Origin: Haloquadratum walsbyi J07HQW2 | GTDB taxonomy: Archaea > Halobacteriota > Halobacteria > Halobacteriales > Haloferacaceae | DNA: 64,000 nucleotides | Direction of reading: 5' to 3' | Assembly: GCF_000415985.1 (NCBI RefSeq) | Contig: NZ_KE356561.1 | Location: 3,035,193-3,099,192, forward strand | In this document: in pieces, positions 46,346-56,187 of the stretch | How the letters are laid out: the number at the start of each line of letters is the position of its first letter | Position numbering within the stretch: position 1 is the stretch's first letter | Notes under the pieces: generated by a model | Databases searched by the model: none | What the model saw: the letters and a program-made list of their open reading frames with translations, nothing else | Told to the model about the DNA's origin: nothing | Made by a program: the position numbers and the translations under genes

Positions 46346-46564
46346 ATGGAATTTGACGAAGACGATAGCGTGGTGTTACACGACAAACACAGTGAATTCG
46401 ACGGCAAGACTGGAACAATCACACAGGTTGTTGAAACGATGTTTGGGGATGCAACATATACTGTTAGTTTTGACGATGGTCAAGAAGTTGGCATTTCTGC
46501 AGATCAACTTGACCCTGCTGAAGCTGAAGTAAGCACGGATGAGAGTAGCGCTGCGTCCGAGTAG
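46346..46564 (+). CDS. Small KOW/SH3-like hypothetical protein
   Basis: 72 residues: a beta-rich core (EDDSVVLHDKHSEFDGKTGTITQVVETMFGDATYTVSFDDGQEVGI) with the V-x-G-x-x-G-x-I pattern of KOW/SH3-like barrels, then an acidic tail. Such proteins are common in haloarchaea with unknown function. It lies 35 bp before the RNA-binding gene, so co-transcription is likely. Confidence 0.75.
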   Translation: MEFDEDDSVVLHDKHSEFDGKTGTITQVVETMFGDATYTVSFDDGQEVGISADQLDPAEAEVSTDESSAASE

Positions 46565-46599
46565 GCGAGTTTTTTCAACGGTGAGGCTAAAATGGTGAT

Positions 46600-47055
46600 A
46601 TGCCTCAGATACCGTTTCACTATATTGATTTACGCACATTCTCATATGAGACTGAGGATGAAAAGCGCGTCAATTCTGCACTCCAAACATTTCTCCCTGA
46701 GGACTTCCCTCTCACTCGGACGGAAAGTAGTGGTCATCATGGTGATCGGATTATTGTGTTTTCTACTCGTGTGGAATCAGCTGATGCGATACGACATGTT
46801 CTCGTGCAACTTGCACGATTACCCTCATTTGAAACACTTCAATCAGAGCTTGATGAACGCGTTACAGAAAACACCGAATTATTCCTCCGATTGGATAAAC
46901 AGGCTGCATTCGGTGGAATGATACGTCGTGGAGAGGGGATTACGCTTCGTGCGAAGGTCGAAGCATACCCAGCAAAGAAGTCCGCTGCAGTGGAGAACGC
47001 AGATGAGGCGCTTACACAGGCTGCATCCTTGCTTGCAGCAGATAATTCTGATTAA
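46600..47055 (+). CDS. RNA-binding protein (COG1325/DUF54-like, exosome-associated type)
   Basis: 151 residues. IPFHYIDLRTFSYETEDEKRVNSALQTFLP at the start, HHGDRIIVFSTRVESADAIRHVL in the middle, and LFLRLDKQAAFGG near the end are the motifs of the archaeal RNA-binding family often grouped with exosome subunits. The last 25 residues are Ala-rich. RNA contact is inferred from the family. Confidence 0.85.
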   Translation: MPQIPFHYIDLRTFSYETEDEKRVNSALQTFLPEDFPLTRTESSGHHGDRIIVFSTRVESADAIRHVLVQLARLPSFETLQSELDERVTENTELFLRLDKQAAFGGMIRRGEGITLRAKVEAYPAKKSAAVENADEALTQAASLLAADNSD

Positions 47056-47214
47056 AAATTAATATGTGTTCTAAACTGTCTCATCACACTCGCTTCATGT
47101 TGGGTCATACTTATCGATTATACTATTGAATGTGTCACTGAGCTATCCTGTCTATTTCACATATAGAATTCGTGTTTATTGTGATTAAATAATGCACCTA
47201 TGATCCATACCCAG

Positions 47215-47256
47215 TTGACATCCTCCCCGCGCGAAAGCACGGGGCTTTCTCCTCAA
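47215..47256 (-). repeat. Orphan IS200/IS605-type right end, minus strand
   Basis: TTGACATCCTCCCCG, hairpin CCCCG-CGCGAAAGCA-CGGGG (47225-47244), CTTTCTCCTCAA: the reverse complement of the right ends at 16170, 45404 and 56188. No tnpB is attached. It lies in the 233-bp gap between two convergent genes, which is otherwise empty. Confidence 0.65.
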
Positions 47257-47288
47257 TTCCCGGTAACCATCCGGTATTAGATATCACA

Positions 47289-47852
47289 CTATTTTAATGA
47301 ACATCCCTGTGACGGTGTTTCCGTCAATGGAATTGGTTCATCATTAAGCACAGCTTCAACAGCTGTCCGCATCTCATAAGCACTCACAGTCTCGCCGGGT
47401 GACATTGCATCATCAATTCGTGAGTGAAAAACGAGCTCAAATCGATCTTCATCATCAGAGTTAGTCCGATTGAATAAAAACGGATCTGGCGTACATACCG
47501 CTCCATACTCATCAGCAACTGTTTGTGATTCATCGCGAAGGTACGCTGTATATCTAATCTCATCAGCGGCAACCCGTTCATGCATTCGATCGAGACTATC
47601 TTCAGGATATGCTTCGGCGTCATTTGGATTAATACCGACAACAGCGAGCGATGGGTATGTCTCCGTTAAGTGATTCAGTTCATCAACTTTCGCTTCAGCA
47701 TACGGACAGTGATTGCACGTAAATACGACGAGAAGCGCATCATAACTAATCAAATCATCCAATGCAACCGTGTCGCCAGCAGCCGATGGTAACTCAAAAA
47801 ATGGTGCAGGATCACCGTGTGACAATTCAGAATCGGATTCAACTAAGACCAT
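47289..47852 (-). CDS. Thioredoxin-like/AhpC-TSA family protein
   Basis: 187 residues: GDPAPFFELPSAAGDTVAL opens the redoxin fold, VVFTCNHCPYA gives Cys46-x2-Cys49 in a C-N-H-C arrangement, and GINPNDAEAYPEDS and YGAVCTPDPFLFN follow. It ends in GCSLK, as in the peroxiredoxin-like group of which many members end GCSIKW. Likely a cytosolic thiol reductase or peroxidase; partner unknown. Confidence 0.85.
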   Translation of the reverse strand: MVLVESDSELSHGDPAPFFELPSAAGDTVALDDLISYDALLVVFTCNHCPYAEAKVDELNHLTETYPSLAVVGINPNDAEAYPEDSLDRMHERVAADEIRYTAYLRDESQTVADEYGAVCTPDPFLFNRTNSDDEDRFELVFHSRIDDAMSPGETVSAYEMRTAVEAVLNDEPIPLTETPSQGCSLK

Positions 47853-48062
47853 TGTATCATATTAGAGATGAACTGAGGGTTAAAACGATGTGTATTCTGT
47901 CCGTTAGAACCTCTCATTGGTGGATTTGCGTTTATTATCCTCATAATTAATATGATCCGTATTCCTGTTGTAATCACTGTGGGATTCAATTGTAGGTGAT
48001 ATGATCAATAGGGTGGTCATCCGAAGCTACATCTAATCAACTAATAATCCTCCATAATCGTT

Positions 48063-48590
48063 ATGAGCAAACCATTTCAAGACGGCACTCCTCAAACCTG
48101 TATGACGTCGAAGCAGGAACTAATTGACCTGTTGCTGAATGACGCTCGACAGAGCGTAGATGATATTGCACGTCAGCTTGGTGTTGAGGCAGCAACGGTC
48201 GATTCGCTTATTGATGAGTTAGAATCTGAGGGTGCTGTCCGTGGTTACCAAGCGGTTGTTGACTGGGACTGCCTCGACACGGATCATGTTCGTGCAAAAG
48301 TTGAGTTAAACGTAGAACTTGATCGTGAGACAGGATATCAGAAGGTCGCACGCCGTATTGCCAAATTTTCTGAGGTTAGTTCACTTCGACTCGTCTCAGG
48401 AAGTTATGACCTCGCTGTAGATGTTGAAGGGGAGTCAATGCATGATGTCTCTACATTTGTCTCCGAGCAGATTGCACCGATTCCGGAAATAACACAAACT
48501 GTAACTCATTTTGTAATGACAACATACAAAGAACGTGGTATTTACTTCGAAAATAATGATGAAGATGATAGACTTGCTGTGTCACCATGA
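48063..48590 (+). CDS. Lrp/AsnC-family transcription regulator
   Basis: 175 residues; an in-frame ATG at 48102 (MTSKQELIDLLLND) is a plausible alternative start. The winged helix (LLNDARQSVDDIARQLGVEAATVDSLIDELESEGAV) is followed by an AsnC-type ligand domain (VRAKVELNVELD, VSSLRLVSGSYDLAVDVEG, PEITQTVTHFVM). Its TGA overlaps the ATG of the aminotransferase by 4 bp, so it probably regulates or senses the amino acid that enzyme handles. Confidence 0.93.
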   Translation: MSKPFQDGTPQTCMTSKQELIDLLLNDARQSVDDIARQLGVEAATVDSLIDELESEGAVRGYQAVVDWDCLDTDHVRAKVELNVELDRETGYQKVARRIAKFSEVSSLRLVSGSYDLAVDVEGESMHDVSTFVSEQIAPIPEITQTVTHFVMTTYKERGIYFENNDEDDRLAVSP

Positions 48591-49852
48591 CTGACCAACA
48601 AGGTCATCCAGCATCATCGGTCGAATCGGAGCAGGTAAACGGTGAAGTAAACAGCACCAACAACATGCATCGTCTGTCACAACGAGCAAAACAGACGCCG
48701 CCATCTGGGATTCGCCGATTCTTTGAATTAGCAGATGAGATGGATGATATAATATCATTAGGTGTTGGTGAACCAGATTTCTCCGCACCATGGGCGGCTC
48801 GTTCCGCAGCGATCGATGCACTTGAGCGCGGAGAGACATCATACACCGCGAATCGAGGGCGGAGTGATCTTCGGGCAAATATCGCCGGTCATGTCGAACA
48901 GTATGGGCTTGAATATGACCCCGATGAGGAAATTCTCGTCACGGCTGGTGCTAGTGAGGCGATTGATCTCGCGATGCGAGCGCTTGTGGATCCAGGCGAG
49001 ACTGTTGCTGTGCCTAAACCATCGTACATTTCATACGCACCGTCGGTGACGTTTGCTGGTGGTGAGGTTCGATCGGTGCCAACACGTGCAGAAACTGATT
49101 TTACACTCACATACGACGACCTTGTCGCTGCCAATGCATCAGAGGCATCAGCGCTTGTTCTCTGCTATCCAAATAACCCTACTGGCGCGGTAATGACTCG
49201 GGACGAACTTGCTGATGTTGCCACCTTTGTTCGTGAACATGATTTATTTGTCCTCTCGGATGAGATCTACTCTGCACTTCGATATGATGATGAACACGTC
49301 TCGATTGCAACACTCCCAGGGATGCGCGAGCGAACCCTCGTATTCAGTGGATTTTCGAAAGCGTATGCAATGACAGGAATGCGGTTAGGGTATGCACTCG
49401 GTCCACAGGATGTTATTGATGCAATGAATCGGATCCATCAGTACACGATGCTTTCAGCACCAACGACCGCGCAAGCAGCGGCGATGGAGGCGATTAATTC
49501 ATGTGAGCCGGCTGTCGAAAAAATGCGTCAGGCGTTTGATCGTCGCCGACGATTTGTTATTTCACGATTTAACGAACTTGACATGGACTGTTTTGAGGCA
49601 AAAGGCGCATTTTATGTCTTTCCAAAATGCCCACCAGGATGGGAAAACGACGAAGAATTTGCAGAGGCACTTATTCATGAAGAACGGGTTGCACTTGTTC
49701 CCGGACGTGTCTTTGGAGACGGTGGTGAGGGTCATCTACGAGTCTCATATGCATCCGGAATGGATGATTTAAAAGCCGCACTCACTCGAATCGAGTCATT
49801 TCTCGAATCTCATCCGACCTCAGCGTCACTCGATGCAGTTGACATGGTCTGA
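48587..49852 (+). CDS. PLP-dependent class I aminotransferase
   Basis: 421 residues. The first 26 are an acidic, variable extension; homology starts around MHRLSQRAKQTPPSGIRRFFELA. VTAGASEAIDLAMRA, CYPNNPTGAV, LSDEIYSAL (Asp225) and the Schiff-base lysine in FSGFSKAYAMTG (Lys258) are all present, and the end has HLRVSYA. This is the aspartate/aromatic/branched-chain group; substrate not determinable. Translation is coupled to the upstream Lrp regulator. Confidence 0.93.
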   Translation: MTDQQGHPASSVESEQVNGEVNSTNNMHRLSQRAKQTPPSGIRRFFELADEMDDIISLGVGEPDFSAPWAARSAAIDALERGETSYTANRGRSDLRANIAGHVEQYGLEYDPDEEILVTAGASEAIDLAMRALVDPGETVAVPKPSYISYAPSVTFAGGEVRSVPTRAETDFTLTYDDLVAANASEASALVLCYPNNPTGAVMTRDELADVATFVREHDLFVLSDEIYSALRYDDEHVSIATLPGMRERTLVFSGFSKAYAMTGMRLGYALGPQDVIDAMNRIHQYTMLSAPTTAQAAAMEAINSCEPAVEKMRQAFDRRRRFVISRFNELDMDCFEAKGAFYVFPKCPPGWENDEEFAEALIHEERVALVPGRVFGDGGEGHLRVSYASGMDDLKAALTRIESFLESHPTSASLDAVDMV

Positions 49853-49889
49853 TGAATCCTAGGTCAGAAGCCTGAGTCTGGCAATGTGA

Positions 49890-50793
49890 ACTACCCCACC
49901 CTACTCAGCCGCTGACGCGGCTCCGGTGAGGGTGAGGGTGGGGCTTCCGCTTCCGCTTCCGCTTCCTGTTTCAACGACGCACTGTACATCCACAACGTCA
50001 GAACTGTCTGAGGAGGTGAACAGAGCGAGCGCTGTTCTCGCGTGAGTCGCTCTCGTTCGTTTTGGAGGTCGAGGTCGAGGTCAAGGGAGCCGACAGCACG
50101 CCCATCCGTGTCGTGGGCGTACTTGAGAATCCCAACATCGATTCCAACACAACGGTCAGGGTTTTCAAGCTTGGCTGGTTCTCCTTTGCCCTCAGCGGCG
50201 AACGAAGCGTACCATTCACCTGTTCGTTCTTTCTTGATACTGACCTCTTTGACGGTTACGCCGTCGGGAACTTCACGGTGGATGGTGATGTGATTGGAAT
50301 GTCTACGAGTTTCGAAACTGAGAGTGAAAGGACGGTCTGACCGTTTTTGTTGTTCGAACTCGAACTTGAACTCGAAGCCAGACTGCACATATGTAAAACT
50401 CCTGAACTCGCTCGGCGACTGCCAGTTGAGACTCCCGACGTTGTAGCCGTTCTGTGTGAGCTCAGCCAGGACAGGGCAGGGCAGGGCAGGGATTTAATGT
50501 TGTCTTCGATCCGCATCGCATCGCATCGCATCACGTCACAGCGGCTTGCGACACCGTCGAGTACAGGTCGGTCAGCTCGTCCCACCAGTTTTTGAGGTCT
50601 GGAAGCTGGTCGCGGAGTTGCCTGACTCGGTTGGTGAGTGTTCCTGCTGATGCTGAGTTGGGTATCTGCTCGAATTCGGTGAGCGCGTGGTTGTACAGTT
50701 GCCGTTGCCGACAGGTATCTCTGTAAGAGTCCAGCTTTTCGCGCTGGGCTTCGGTTGGGTGTAGTGGAGTCGATACCTGTAAGCGTAGTGCAT
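49890..50793 (-). pseudogene. tnpB: TnpB (IS1341-type) with frameshifts and an internal deletion
   Basis: The N-terminus starts at the ATG at 50793 (MHYAYRYRL). It loses frame at once but continues in other frames with Q-L-R-D-Q-L-P-D-L-K-N-W-like sequence to about 50570. The middle frame (50388-49891) has RPFTLSFETRRHSNHITIHREVPDG and CVGIDVGILKYAHDTDG (RuvC-I Asp). Straight after LDLQNERERLTREQRSL the frame jumps to a Pro/Glu-rich tail: the RuvC-II Glu, zinc ribbon and RuvC-III Asp are missing. Pentamer repeats (50473-50487, 50513-50532) and hexamer repeats (about 49944-49965, 50063-50080) lie inside. Confidence 0.85.
50473..50532. repeat. Pentanucleotide repeats inside the tnpB relic
   Basis: AGGGC x3 (50473-50487) and GCATC x4 (50513-50532), separated by 25 bp. 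Neither unit is a multiple of three, so each copy-number change shifts the frame, in keeping with a dead gene. Confidence 0.85.
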
Positions 50794-50801
50794 GGATTAG
50801 A

Positions 50802-50942
50802 TTACTCGTCTGATTCTGTGGTTCGGACGATTTTCACGTCTGCGCCACGCCATCGCTTGGGAACGAGAACGTGAGCTCCATTCCCAGTGGCTGTCACTTC
50901 TCCGTCGATGACTTCGTGGCCTTCGATTTCGTGTCTACTCAT
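50802..50942 (-). CDS. DUF2080-family transposase-associated protein
   Basis: A complete 46-residue protein read from ATG 50940-50942 to TAA 50802-50804: MSRHEIEGHEVIDGEVTATG, then NGAHVLVPKRWRGADVKIVR and an acidic end. This small protein is known to accompany IS1341-type TnpB in haloarchaea. It ends 9 bp before the broken tnpB start. Unlike its partner it has no damage. A role as a DNA-binding or regulatory partner is only suspected. Confidence 0.8.
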   Translation of the reverse strand: MSRHEIEGHEVIDGEVTATGNGAHVLVPKRWRGADVKIVRTTESDE

Positions 50943-51466
50943 CCAATCAGTATATACATTGTTGAAACTTAAAGTTATGAGTTTGTGGGTTGGTAGTAAG
51001 GTAGTGTAAGATAGATGATGGCGGCGCTGTATCCCCGCCCCCGCCCGTACTCTACTCGCTCGCCTGCGGCTCGCTCCTTGAGAACGGGGGCTTAGCGCCT
51101 ACAAACTGCTAAAATCTTAGATAGATCCTACAGTGTGTCACTCAACGCCGTGAGAACTGCCTGATCACTCAGTGCAAACAGTTCAAATTCTAAAACAACA
51201 CGGATGTTGCTATCCGTGCAACTCTTCGAATTGAATATAAATATTCAGTGTATTCATTTATTTGAATAGTGTTATTGTTGATACCCAAGTTAGACCGATT
51301 ATAATAATGAGTGAGCATAAAATACTCGATAGCACCGAGCGAGTACATATCGATAGTGCTGTCACGACAACACAGCTAATCATTTTTTCACCTCCAACCT
51401 ATACATGATTTATAACATCATAAGATACCAACAATTAGATAATACTATAATTAGATCTGAACGATT
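50943..51466. other. Intergenic region with the left end of the tnpB element
   Basis: At 51030-51095 a GC-rich block (CCCGCCCCCGCCC, CTCGCTCGCCTGCGGCTCGCTCCTTGAGAACGGGGGC in part) resembles blocks at about 15983-16036 and 63810-63850 and probably marks the left end of the minus-strand element. The remaining 370 bp, up to the ABC operon, are AT-rich and without a gene. Confidence 0.45.
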
Positions 51467-51487
51467 ATGTGTATCGCGAGGTGTTAT

Positions 51488-52990
51488 ATGACTCGCTGGC
51501 AGGCGCGCAATCTATTATTCTTGACGTTAGCAATTGTTATCATAACTACGGGAGTCACGCCGCTTGTGACTGCTCAACAATCGAATGTGACGATTGGGTC
51601 GATCAATGTGACACCAACGGACCCCTCCCCGGGTGATGTTGTCATGATCAATGCAGAACTCAGGAACTCCGAAACAAGTGCTGGTAGCGTGAAGATATCT
51701 CAGGTAACGATTGACGGTCCATCAATTGATGAGAACGTCGATGATATTGGAAGACTTGGAGCAGGGACATCGGTCACAGTGCCATTTTCTGTCACATTCG
51801 ATGAGCCAGGGCAAAAGAGATTCATGATTACAATGTATGGTCAGGAAGACACCGGCAGCGTGTTTTCTATTCAAAAACCAGTATATGTCTCTGTCGAGCG
51901 TGATAGCACGCTTTTATCATCAGAAACTGAAACGGTCGCTGCCGGAGGTCTTACACCAATCAATGTTACCGTGTCAAACGGTGATGATGAAGCAATAACC
52001 GGCGTTCAACTTACCGTTGATGACGCTCGAATCGAAGAACCACAGCGAACACGTGGGTCAATTGCATCCGGCAGCGAGCAGACATTCCAGTATGATGCAT
52101 ATTTCGAATCGCCTGGACGTCATTCATTGATCGGCACGGTAATCTATCAAACTAGTGATGGAGTCACACACCGAACGGCTGAGACAATCCCAATCACTGT
52201 TGAACGTCCGCGCGTCAATGTTGATCTCTCTGTGAGCACTGACGCAAATCAATCAGGTGCAACGACTGTTGAACTCACCAACTTTGGGAATACCTACTTG
52301 AGTGATATTACAGTTGAGGCAGCAGCAGATGGAGATATCGTTGCTCAGAAACTGCTCTCAGATTTAAAAGCCGAAACAAGCCGGTCTATTGCATTTGAAC
52401 CTGAAAGTGATGTTAATGGACCACTGGAATTCACAGCAAGATATGAGACCGCTGGTGAGACACGTTCAGTGTCTGCAGCAACCGATCAGGCGCTTGGAGA
52501 AATCCGACTGACAAGTGTTGAAACAACACAAACTAGCACAACAGTAACCGTCACTGGAGATGCTGCAAATCTTGGTCGTACAAACGCTGATGGAGTCTTA
52601 CTTAGCGTTGCCGATACTGATTCAACAACTCCCGTGTCACCATCGGGCGAATATTTTGTTGGTGAGGTAGAGTCGAGTGAATTCGCAACGTTTGAGCTCA
52701 CTGCATCTGTGCAGCCAGGTGTTGAGGCAGTTCCTGTTAATGTCGGCTATGTTGTCGAGGGAGACCGCGTTCAGCAAACTCAGCAGATTCCGTTATCTTC
52801 AGGGCGTATAAATACATCAGTTGAAGCACAGGACGCAGCGGCAGTAGCTCAATCATCCAGTGATGAACGCGATAATCGCACAAATAGTGGTGGATTGCTC
52901 AGTAGTCTTCCACTCCTTCCAATAGGTGCTGTCGTTGTGATGCTAGTTACTGCATTAGGTGCGTATCGATGGCGTAGTGTAAGACAATGA
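51488..52990 (+). CDS. Secreted, membrane-anchored protein of a MacB-type ABC system
   Basis: About 500 residues from the ATG at 51488 (MTRWQARNLL). A signal peptide ending near VTAQQ is followed by repeated Ig-like/NEW3-CARDB-type beta domains (GSINVTPTDPSPGDVVMINAEL, LTPINVTVSNGDDEAI, TTVELTNFGNTYLSDI) and a C-terminal helix LLPIGAVVVMLVTALGAYRWR. The stop overlaps the next ATG by 4 bp. It probably forms the extracellular part of the transporter with the two downstream genes. Confidence 0.8.
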   Translation: MTRWQARNLLFLTLAIVIITTGVTPLVTAQQSNVTIGSINVTPTDPSPGDVVMINAELRNSETSAGSVKISQVTIDGPSIDENVDDIGRLGAGTSVTVPFSVTFDEPGQKRFMITMYGQEDTGSVFSIQKPVYVSVERDSTLLSSETETVAAGGLTPINVTVSNGDDEAITGVQLTVDDARIEEPQRTRGSIASGSEQTFQYDAYFESPGRHSLIGTVIYQTSDGVTHRTAETIPITVERPRVNVDLSVSTDANQSGATTVELTNFGNTYLSDITVEAAADGDIVAQKLLSDLKAETSRSIAFEPESDVNGPLEFTARYETAGETRSVSAATDQALGEIRLTSVETTQTSTTVTVTGDAANLGRTNADGVLLSVADTDSTTPVSPSGEYFVGEVESSEFATFELTASVQPGVEAVPVNVGYVVEGDRVQQTQQIPLSSGRINTSVEAQDAAAVAQSSSDERDNRTNSGGLLSSLPLLPIGAVVVMLVTALGAYRWRSVRQ

Positions 52991-53649
52991 GTGTCATTGA
53001 GCTTCACGACGTTCTTAAACGGTATCAAAGTGGTGAGCAAACCGTTGAAGCGCTCAAAGGAATTGATTTCCATGCTGATCGTGGACAGATGGTAACCGTT
53101 ATCGGACCATCTGGTTCTGGCAAAAGCACGATGCTGAATATGATTGGTCTTCTCGACACACCAACAGATGGGACCGTTTTTCTCGATGAGAATAATGTAA
53201 CAGATTACACAGAAGACGAACTAACAGAAGAGCGGCGGTCAGGAATTGGATTTGTATTTCAGAGCTTCTATCTCTTGCCGATGCTCACCGCGATAGAAAA
53301 CGTTGAATTACCCTCAATGTGGAATATATCTGTTGACCGTCGTGACCGTGCTATTGATTTACTTGAGCGAGTTGGACTCGGCGATCGACTTGAGCACACA
53401 CCAGATCAGCTTTCAGGCGGGCAACGACAGCGTGTTGCAATCGCCCGTGCATTAATCAACAGCCCTGAAATCCTACTTGCAGATGAGCCGACAGGAAACC
53501 TTGATCAAGATACCGGTCAAACGATTCTTGAAGAAATAACGCGGCTCAAAAATGAAGAAGAGATTGCTATTGTCGCTGTAACTCATGATGAACAACTTGT
53601 TGAGTATGCCGACCGGGTTGTTCGACTCGTCGATGGGAATGTGAAATGA
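52987..53649 (+). CDS. ABC transporter ATP-binding protein (LolD/MacB type)
   Basis: 220 residues: Walker [11 protein letters not shown]-loop [21 protein letters not shown], signature [15 protein letters not shown], Walker [13 protein letters not shown] and the H-loop VTHDEQL. The PTGNLD D-loop and ENVELP stretch are typical of the LolD/MacB/FtsE class. It overlaps both neighbours by 4 bp, so the three genes are translated together. Confidence 0.95.
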   Translation: MSVIELHDVLKRYQSGEQTVEALKGIDFHADRGQMVTVIGPSGSGKSTMLNMIGLLDTPTDGTVFLDENNVTDYTEDELTEERRSGIGFVFQSFYLLPMLTAIENVELPSMWNISVDRRDRAIDLLERVGLGDRLEHTPDQLSGGQRQRVAIARALINSPEILLADEPTGNLDQDTGQTILEEITRLKNEEEIAIVAVTHDEQLVEYADRVVRLVDGNVK

Positions 53650-54803
53650 TTGATCTTGGTGATATTTTCCGTCGCTTCCCCAGTGTCAAAATGGCGTGGC
53701 GGAATCTCGGTCGAAATCGAGTTCGAACAGGATTAGCAACGCTCGGTATTGTTATTGGTGTCATCGCAATTGCCTCACTTGGTATGGCTGGTGCCGCACT
53801 TCAACAGCAAGCACAGTCGAATCTTGGCAGTCTGACGAATGAGGTTGCGGTAAGTTCTGGACAAGATAGCACAGAAGATGGTGTTACGACTGACCAGGTT
53901 GAACAGATGCGAGATATTATCGCTGACGCTGAAGTCGTCCCACAGAAAACAAATCAAACAACAGTCACTTCACGAGATGGACAGGAGGTATTCGTAACCG
54001 TCGTCGGAGTGAGTAAAGCAAGTGCACTCTATGAAACGACAGCCGGTAGTGCGCCTACTCGGCTTCAAAATGGTGCATTGCTCAGCGTTGAAACAGCTCG
54101 TGAGTTAGGACTCGAAATTGGTGATCCCGTCGCATACGACGGATCATTGTATCGACTTCGTGGATTTCTCGAGGCTGAGGATGGTTTCGGTGGTGGTGGG
54201 AGCGAGCTGGTCCTCCCGTTATCTGCACTTTCTGAGCAGGAACACTATGATTCCGTAACCGTTGTTGCTGGAAGCGGTGAGGCCGCGACAGCTGTTGCAA
54301 ACACGCTTGAGGTAGAATTTAACGAACAAGGACGTGACAGTGAGGAAATCTTAGGTGTCAGGAGCTTTGCGAGTACACAAGAAAGTATTAATTCATTCTT
54401 AGGTACACTTAATCTCGCACTTCTTGGCATTGGATCCATTTCATTGATTGTTGCCAGTGTTGCAATTCTTAATGTAATGTTGATGAGCACAATCGAACGC
54501 CGTGGGGAAATTGGCGTGTTGAGAGCTGTCGGTATCCGCCGCGGAGAAGTCCTTCGGATGATTCTCGCAGAGGCAATGTTTCTTGGTCTTATCGGTGGTA
54601 TTGTCGGTGCGACGGCGTCACTTGGCGCTGGATATGCAATGTTTCAGATTCTTGCTAGTGATGGAATGTTAGTATTCACGTGGGCAGGACTCCAGCATCT
54701 ATTCTCTGGATTTGCCTTCGCAGTCGTTGCAAGCGTATTAAGCGGTGTATACCCTGCTTGGAAAGCTGCAAATGACTCACCTGTCGCAGCGCTCAGAGGA
54801 TAG
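53646..54803 (+). CDS. ABC transporter permease (MacB/FtsX type)
   Basis: 385 residues. One membrane helix near the N-terminus (VRTGLATLGIVIGVIAIASLGMAG), a large extracellular MacB-periplasmic-core domain, then three C-terminal helices with the FtsX pattern (LMSTIERRGEIGVLRAVGIRRGEVLRMIL). MacB-type systems move or extract substrates mechanically rather than through a pore. Cargo unknown; the partner is the beta-domain protein at 51488. Confidence 0.93.
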   Translation: MIDLGDIFRRFPSVKMAWRNLGRNRVRTGLATLGIVIGVIAIASLGMAGAALQQQAQSNLGSLTNEVAVSSGQDSTEDGVTTDQVEQMRDIIADAEVVPQKTNQTTVTSRDGQEVFVTVVGVSKASALYETTAGSAPTRLQNGALLSVETARELGLEIGDPVAYDGSLYRLRGFLEAEDGFGGGGSELVLPLSALSEQEHYDSVTVVAGSGEAATAVANTLEVEFNEQGRDSEEILGVRSFASTQESINSFLGTLNLALLGIGSISLIVASVAILNVMLMSTIERRGEIGVLRAVGIRRGEVLRMILAEAMFLGLIGGIVGATASLGAGYAMFQILASDGMLVFTWAGLQHLFSGFAFAVVASVLSGVYPAWKAANDSPVAALRG

Positions 54804-54877
54804 TGAGTATTCATATCATAGTACAAACAAACGCTCATATTTGAAGTGCACTGATAAATACATACAATATAATTCAT

Positions 54878-56149
54878 ATGAAACGTCGATCATATCTGCG
54901 TCAATGTATCCCTCCCATTATTTCGGTCAGTGCTGGTGCTGCGTTCGCCGGATGCACTACGACTGAGAATGACAGATCAGAACCTACACCATCTGAGAAA
55001 GTAGCCTCGCCCACGACATCTACGTCTGCACGATCAGATACCTCGACAACATCGCAAATACGCATCGAAACTGTCCTCACCGGACTTACTCGCCCATGGG
55101 GACTCACACACCTACCTGATGCTCAAACTCAAACATCGCTACTTACTGAGCGAGTAGGTCGACTATTGCTTGTAGACCGGTCTGCGGGCACATATGACCG
55201 TGTCAGCGGGACACCGGATGTATTTGCCCGTGGTCAGGGTGGTCTACTTGACGTTTGCCTGCACCCATCATTTCCAGACCCATCATGGGTATATTTGACA
55301 TATGCAGTTACTCGTGATGATGACAGAACAACGACGGCATTAGGGCGTGGACAACTTGACCGAGAAGATCCTCAACTTACTGATTTTGAAGTACTCTACC
55401 GTGCTCGTCCGTATGTTGACTCAACAGGTCACTTCGGATCACGCGTCATCGTTGGTCCGGATGATCGATTATATATCACTATTGGCGATCGACAGTTCAA
55501 AAACTTCGGACCAGATCATGTTGCCCAAGATCGAGGAAATGATCTTGGAGCTACACTTCGAATAAATCTTGATGGGAGCATCCCTGATGCAAATCCATTC
55601 GTTGATAACTCAGCTGCAAAAGATGCAATATTCAGCTACGGTCATCGAAATGCGCAGGGGCTGGCTATTCATCCCGAGACAAATGCAATCTGGCAGACAG
55701 AATTTGGTGAGCGAGATGGTGATGAAATTAATATACTGACTGCTGGTAGTAATTATGGATGGCCAATTGCAGATGAAAGCTGCCAATACGGAAGTGATGA
55801 GCCGATTGGTGTCTCTCACAATGACCGAGAAGATATAATCGCACCAGCGTATTCATGGCCATGTGGGAGTGGTGGATTCCCCCCGAGCGGTATGTCGTTT
55901 TATCCTGCTCAAGCAGCAGATAATCCCAATGGAATCGCAGAATGGCACGGAGATCTCTTTGTTGGCGGATTAGCTTCACAGTCGCTAGCACGATTCCGCG
56001 TTGACAATCAACAGATCGAATTAGTCGACAATCTCCTCGCAGATCGTGGATGGCGTATTCGTGCTGTTGCTACCGCCCCAGATACCGGAGAAATGTATAT
56101 CACGACCGACTCGGATAATGCAGAACTAATTCGGATCGGTTCTGAGTAA
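54878..56149 (+). CDS. PQQ-type soluble aldose/sorbosone dehydrogenase-like lipoprotein
   Basis: 423 residues. The lipobox FAGC (Cys26) follows a short signal. After a Thr/Ser-rich linker comes the GSDH beta-propeller: TGLTRPWGLTHLPD, GQGGLLDVCLHPSFP, DRLYITIGDRQFKN, DLGATLRINLDGSIP, FSYGHRNAQGLAIHP and FGERDGDEINIL, SNYGWP. The family oxidises sugars with PQQ or similar quinones outside the cell; cofactor use here is inferred. It lies 74 bp after the ABC operon. Confidence 0.9.
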   Translation: MKRRSYLRQCIPPIISVSAGAAFAGCTTTENDRSEPTPSEKVASPTTSTSARSDTSTTSQIRIETVLTGLTRPWGLTHLPDAQTQTSLLTERVGRLLLVDRSAGTYDRVSGTPDVFARGQGGLLDVCLHPSFPDPSWVYLTYAVTRDDDRTTTALGRGQLDREDPQLTDFEVLYRARPYVDSTGHFGSRVIVGPDDRLYITIGDRQFKNFGPDHVAQDRGNDLGATLRINLDGSIPDANPFVDNSAAKDAIFSYGHRNAQGLAIHPETNAIWQTEFGERDGDEINILTAGSNYGWPIADESCQYGSDEPIGVSHNDREDIIAPAYSWPCGSGGFPPSGMSFYPAQAADNPNGIAEWHGDLFVGGLASQSLARFRVDNQQIELVDNLLADRGWRIRAVATAPDTGEMYITTDSDNAELIRIGSE

Positions 56150-56187
56150 CCATCACGTGTATCCAGTCAACAGGTATTATAGAATAC

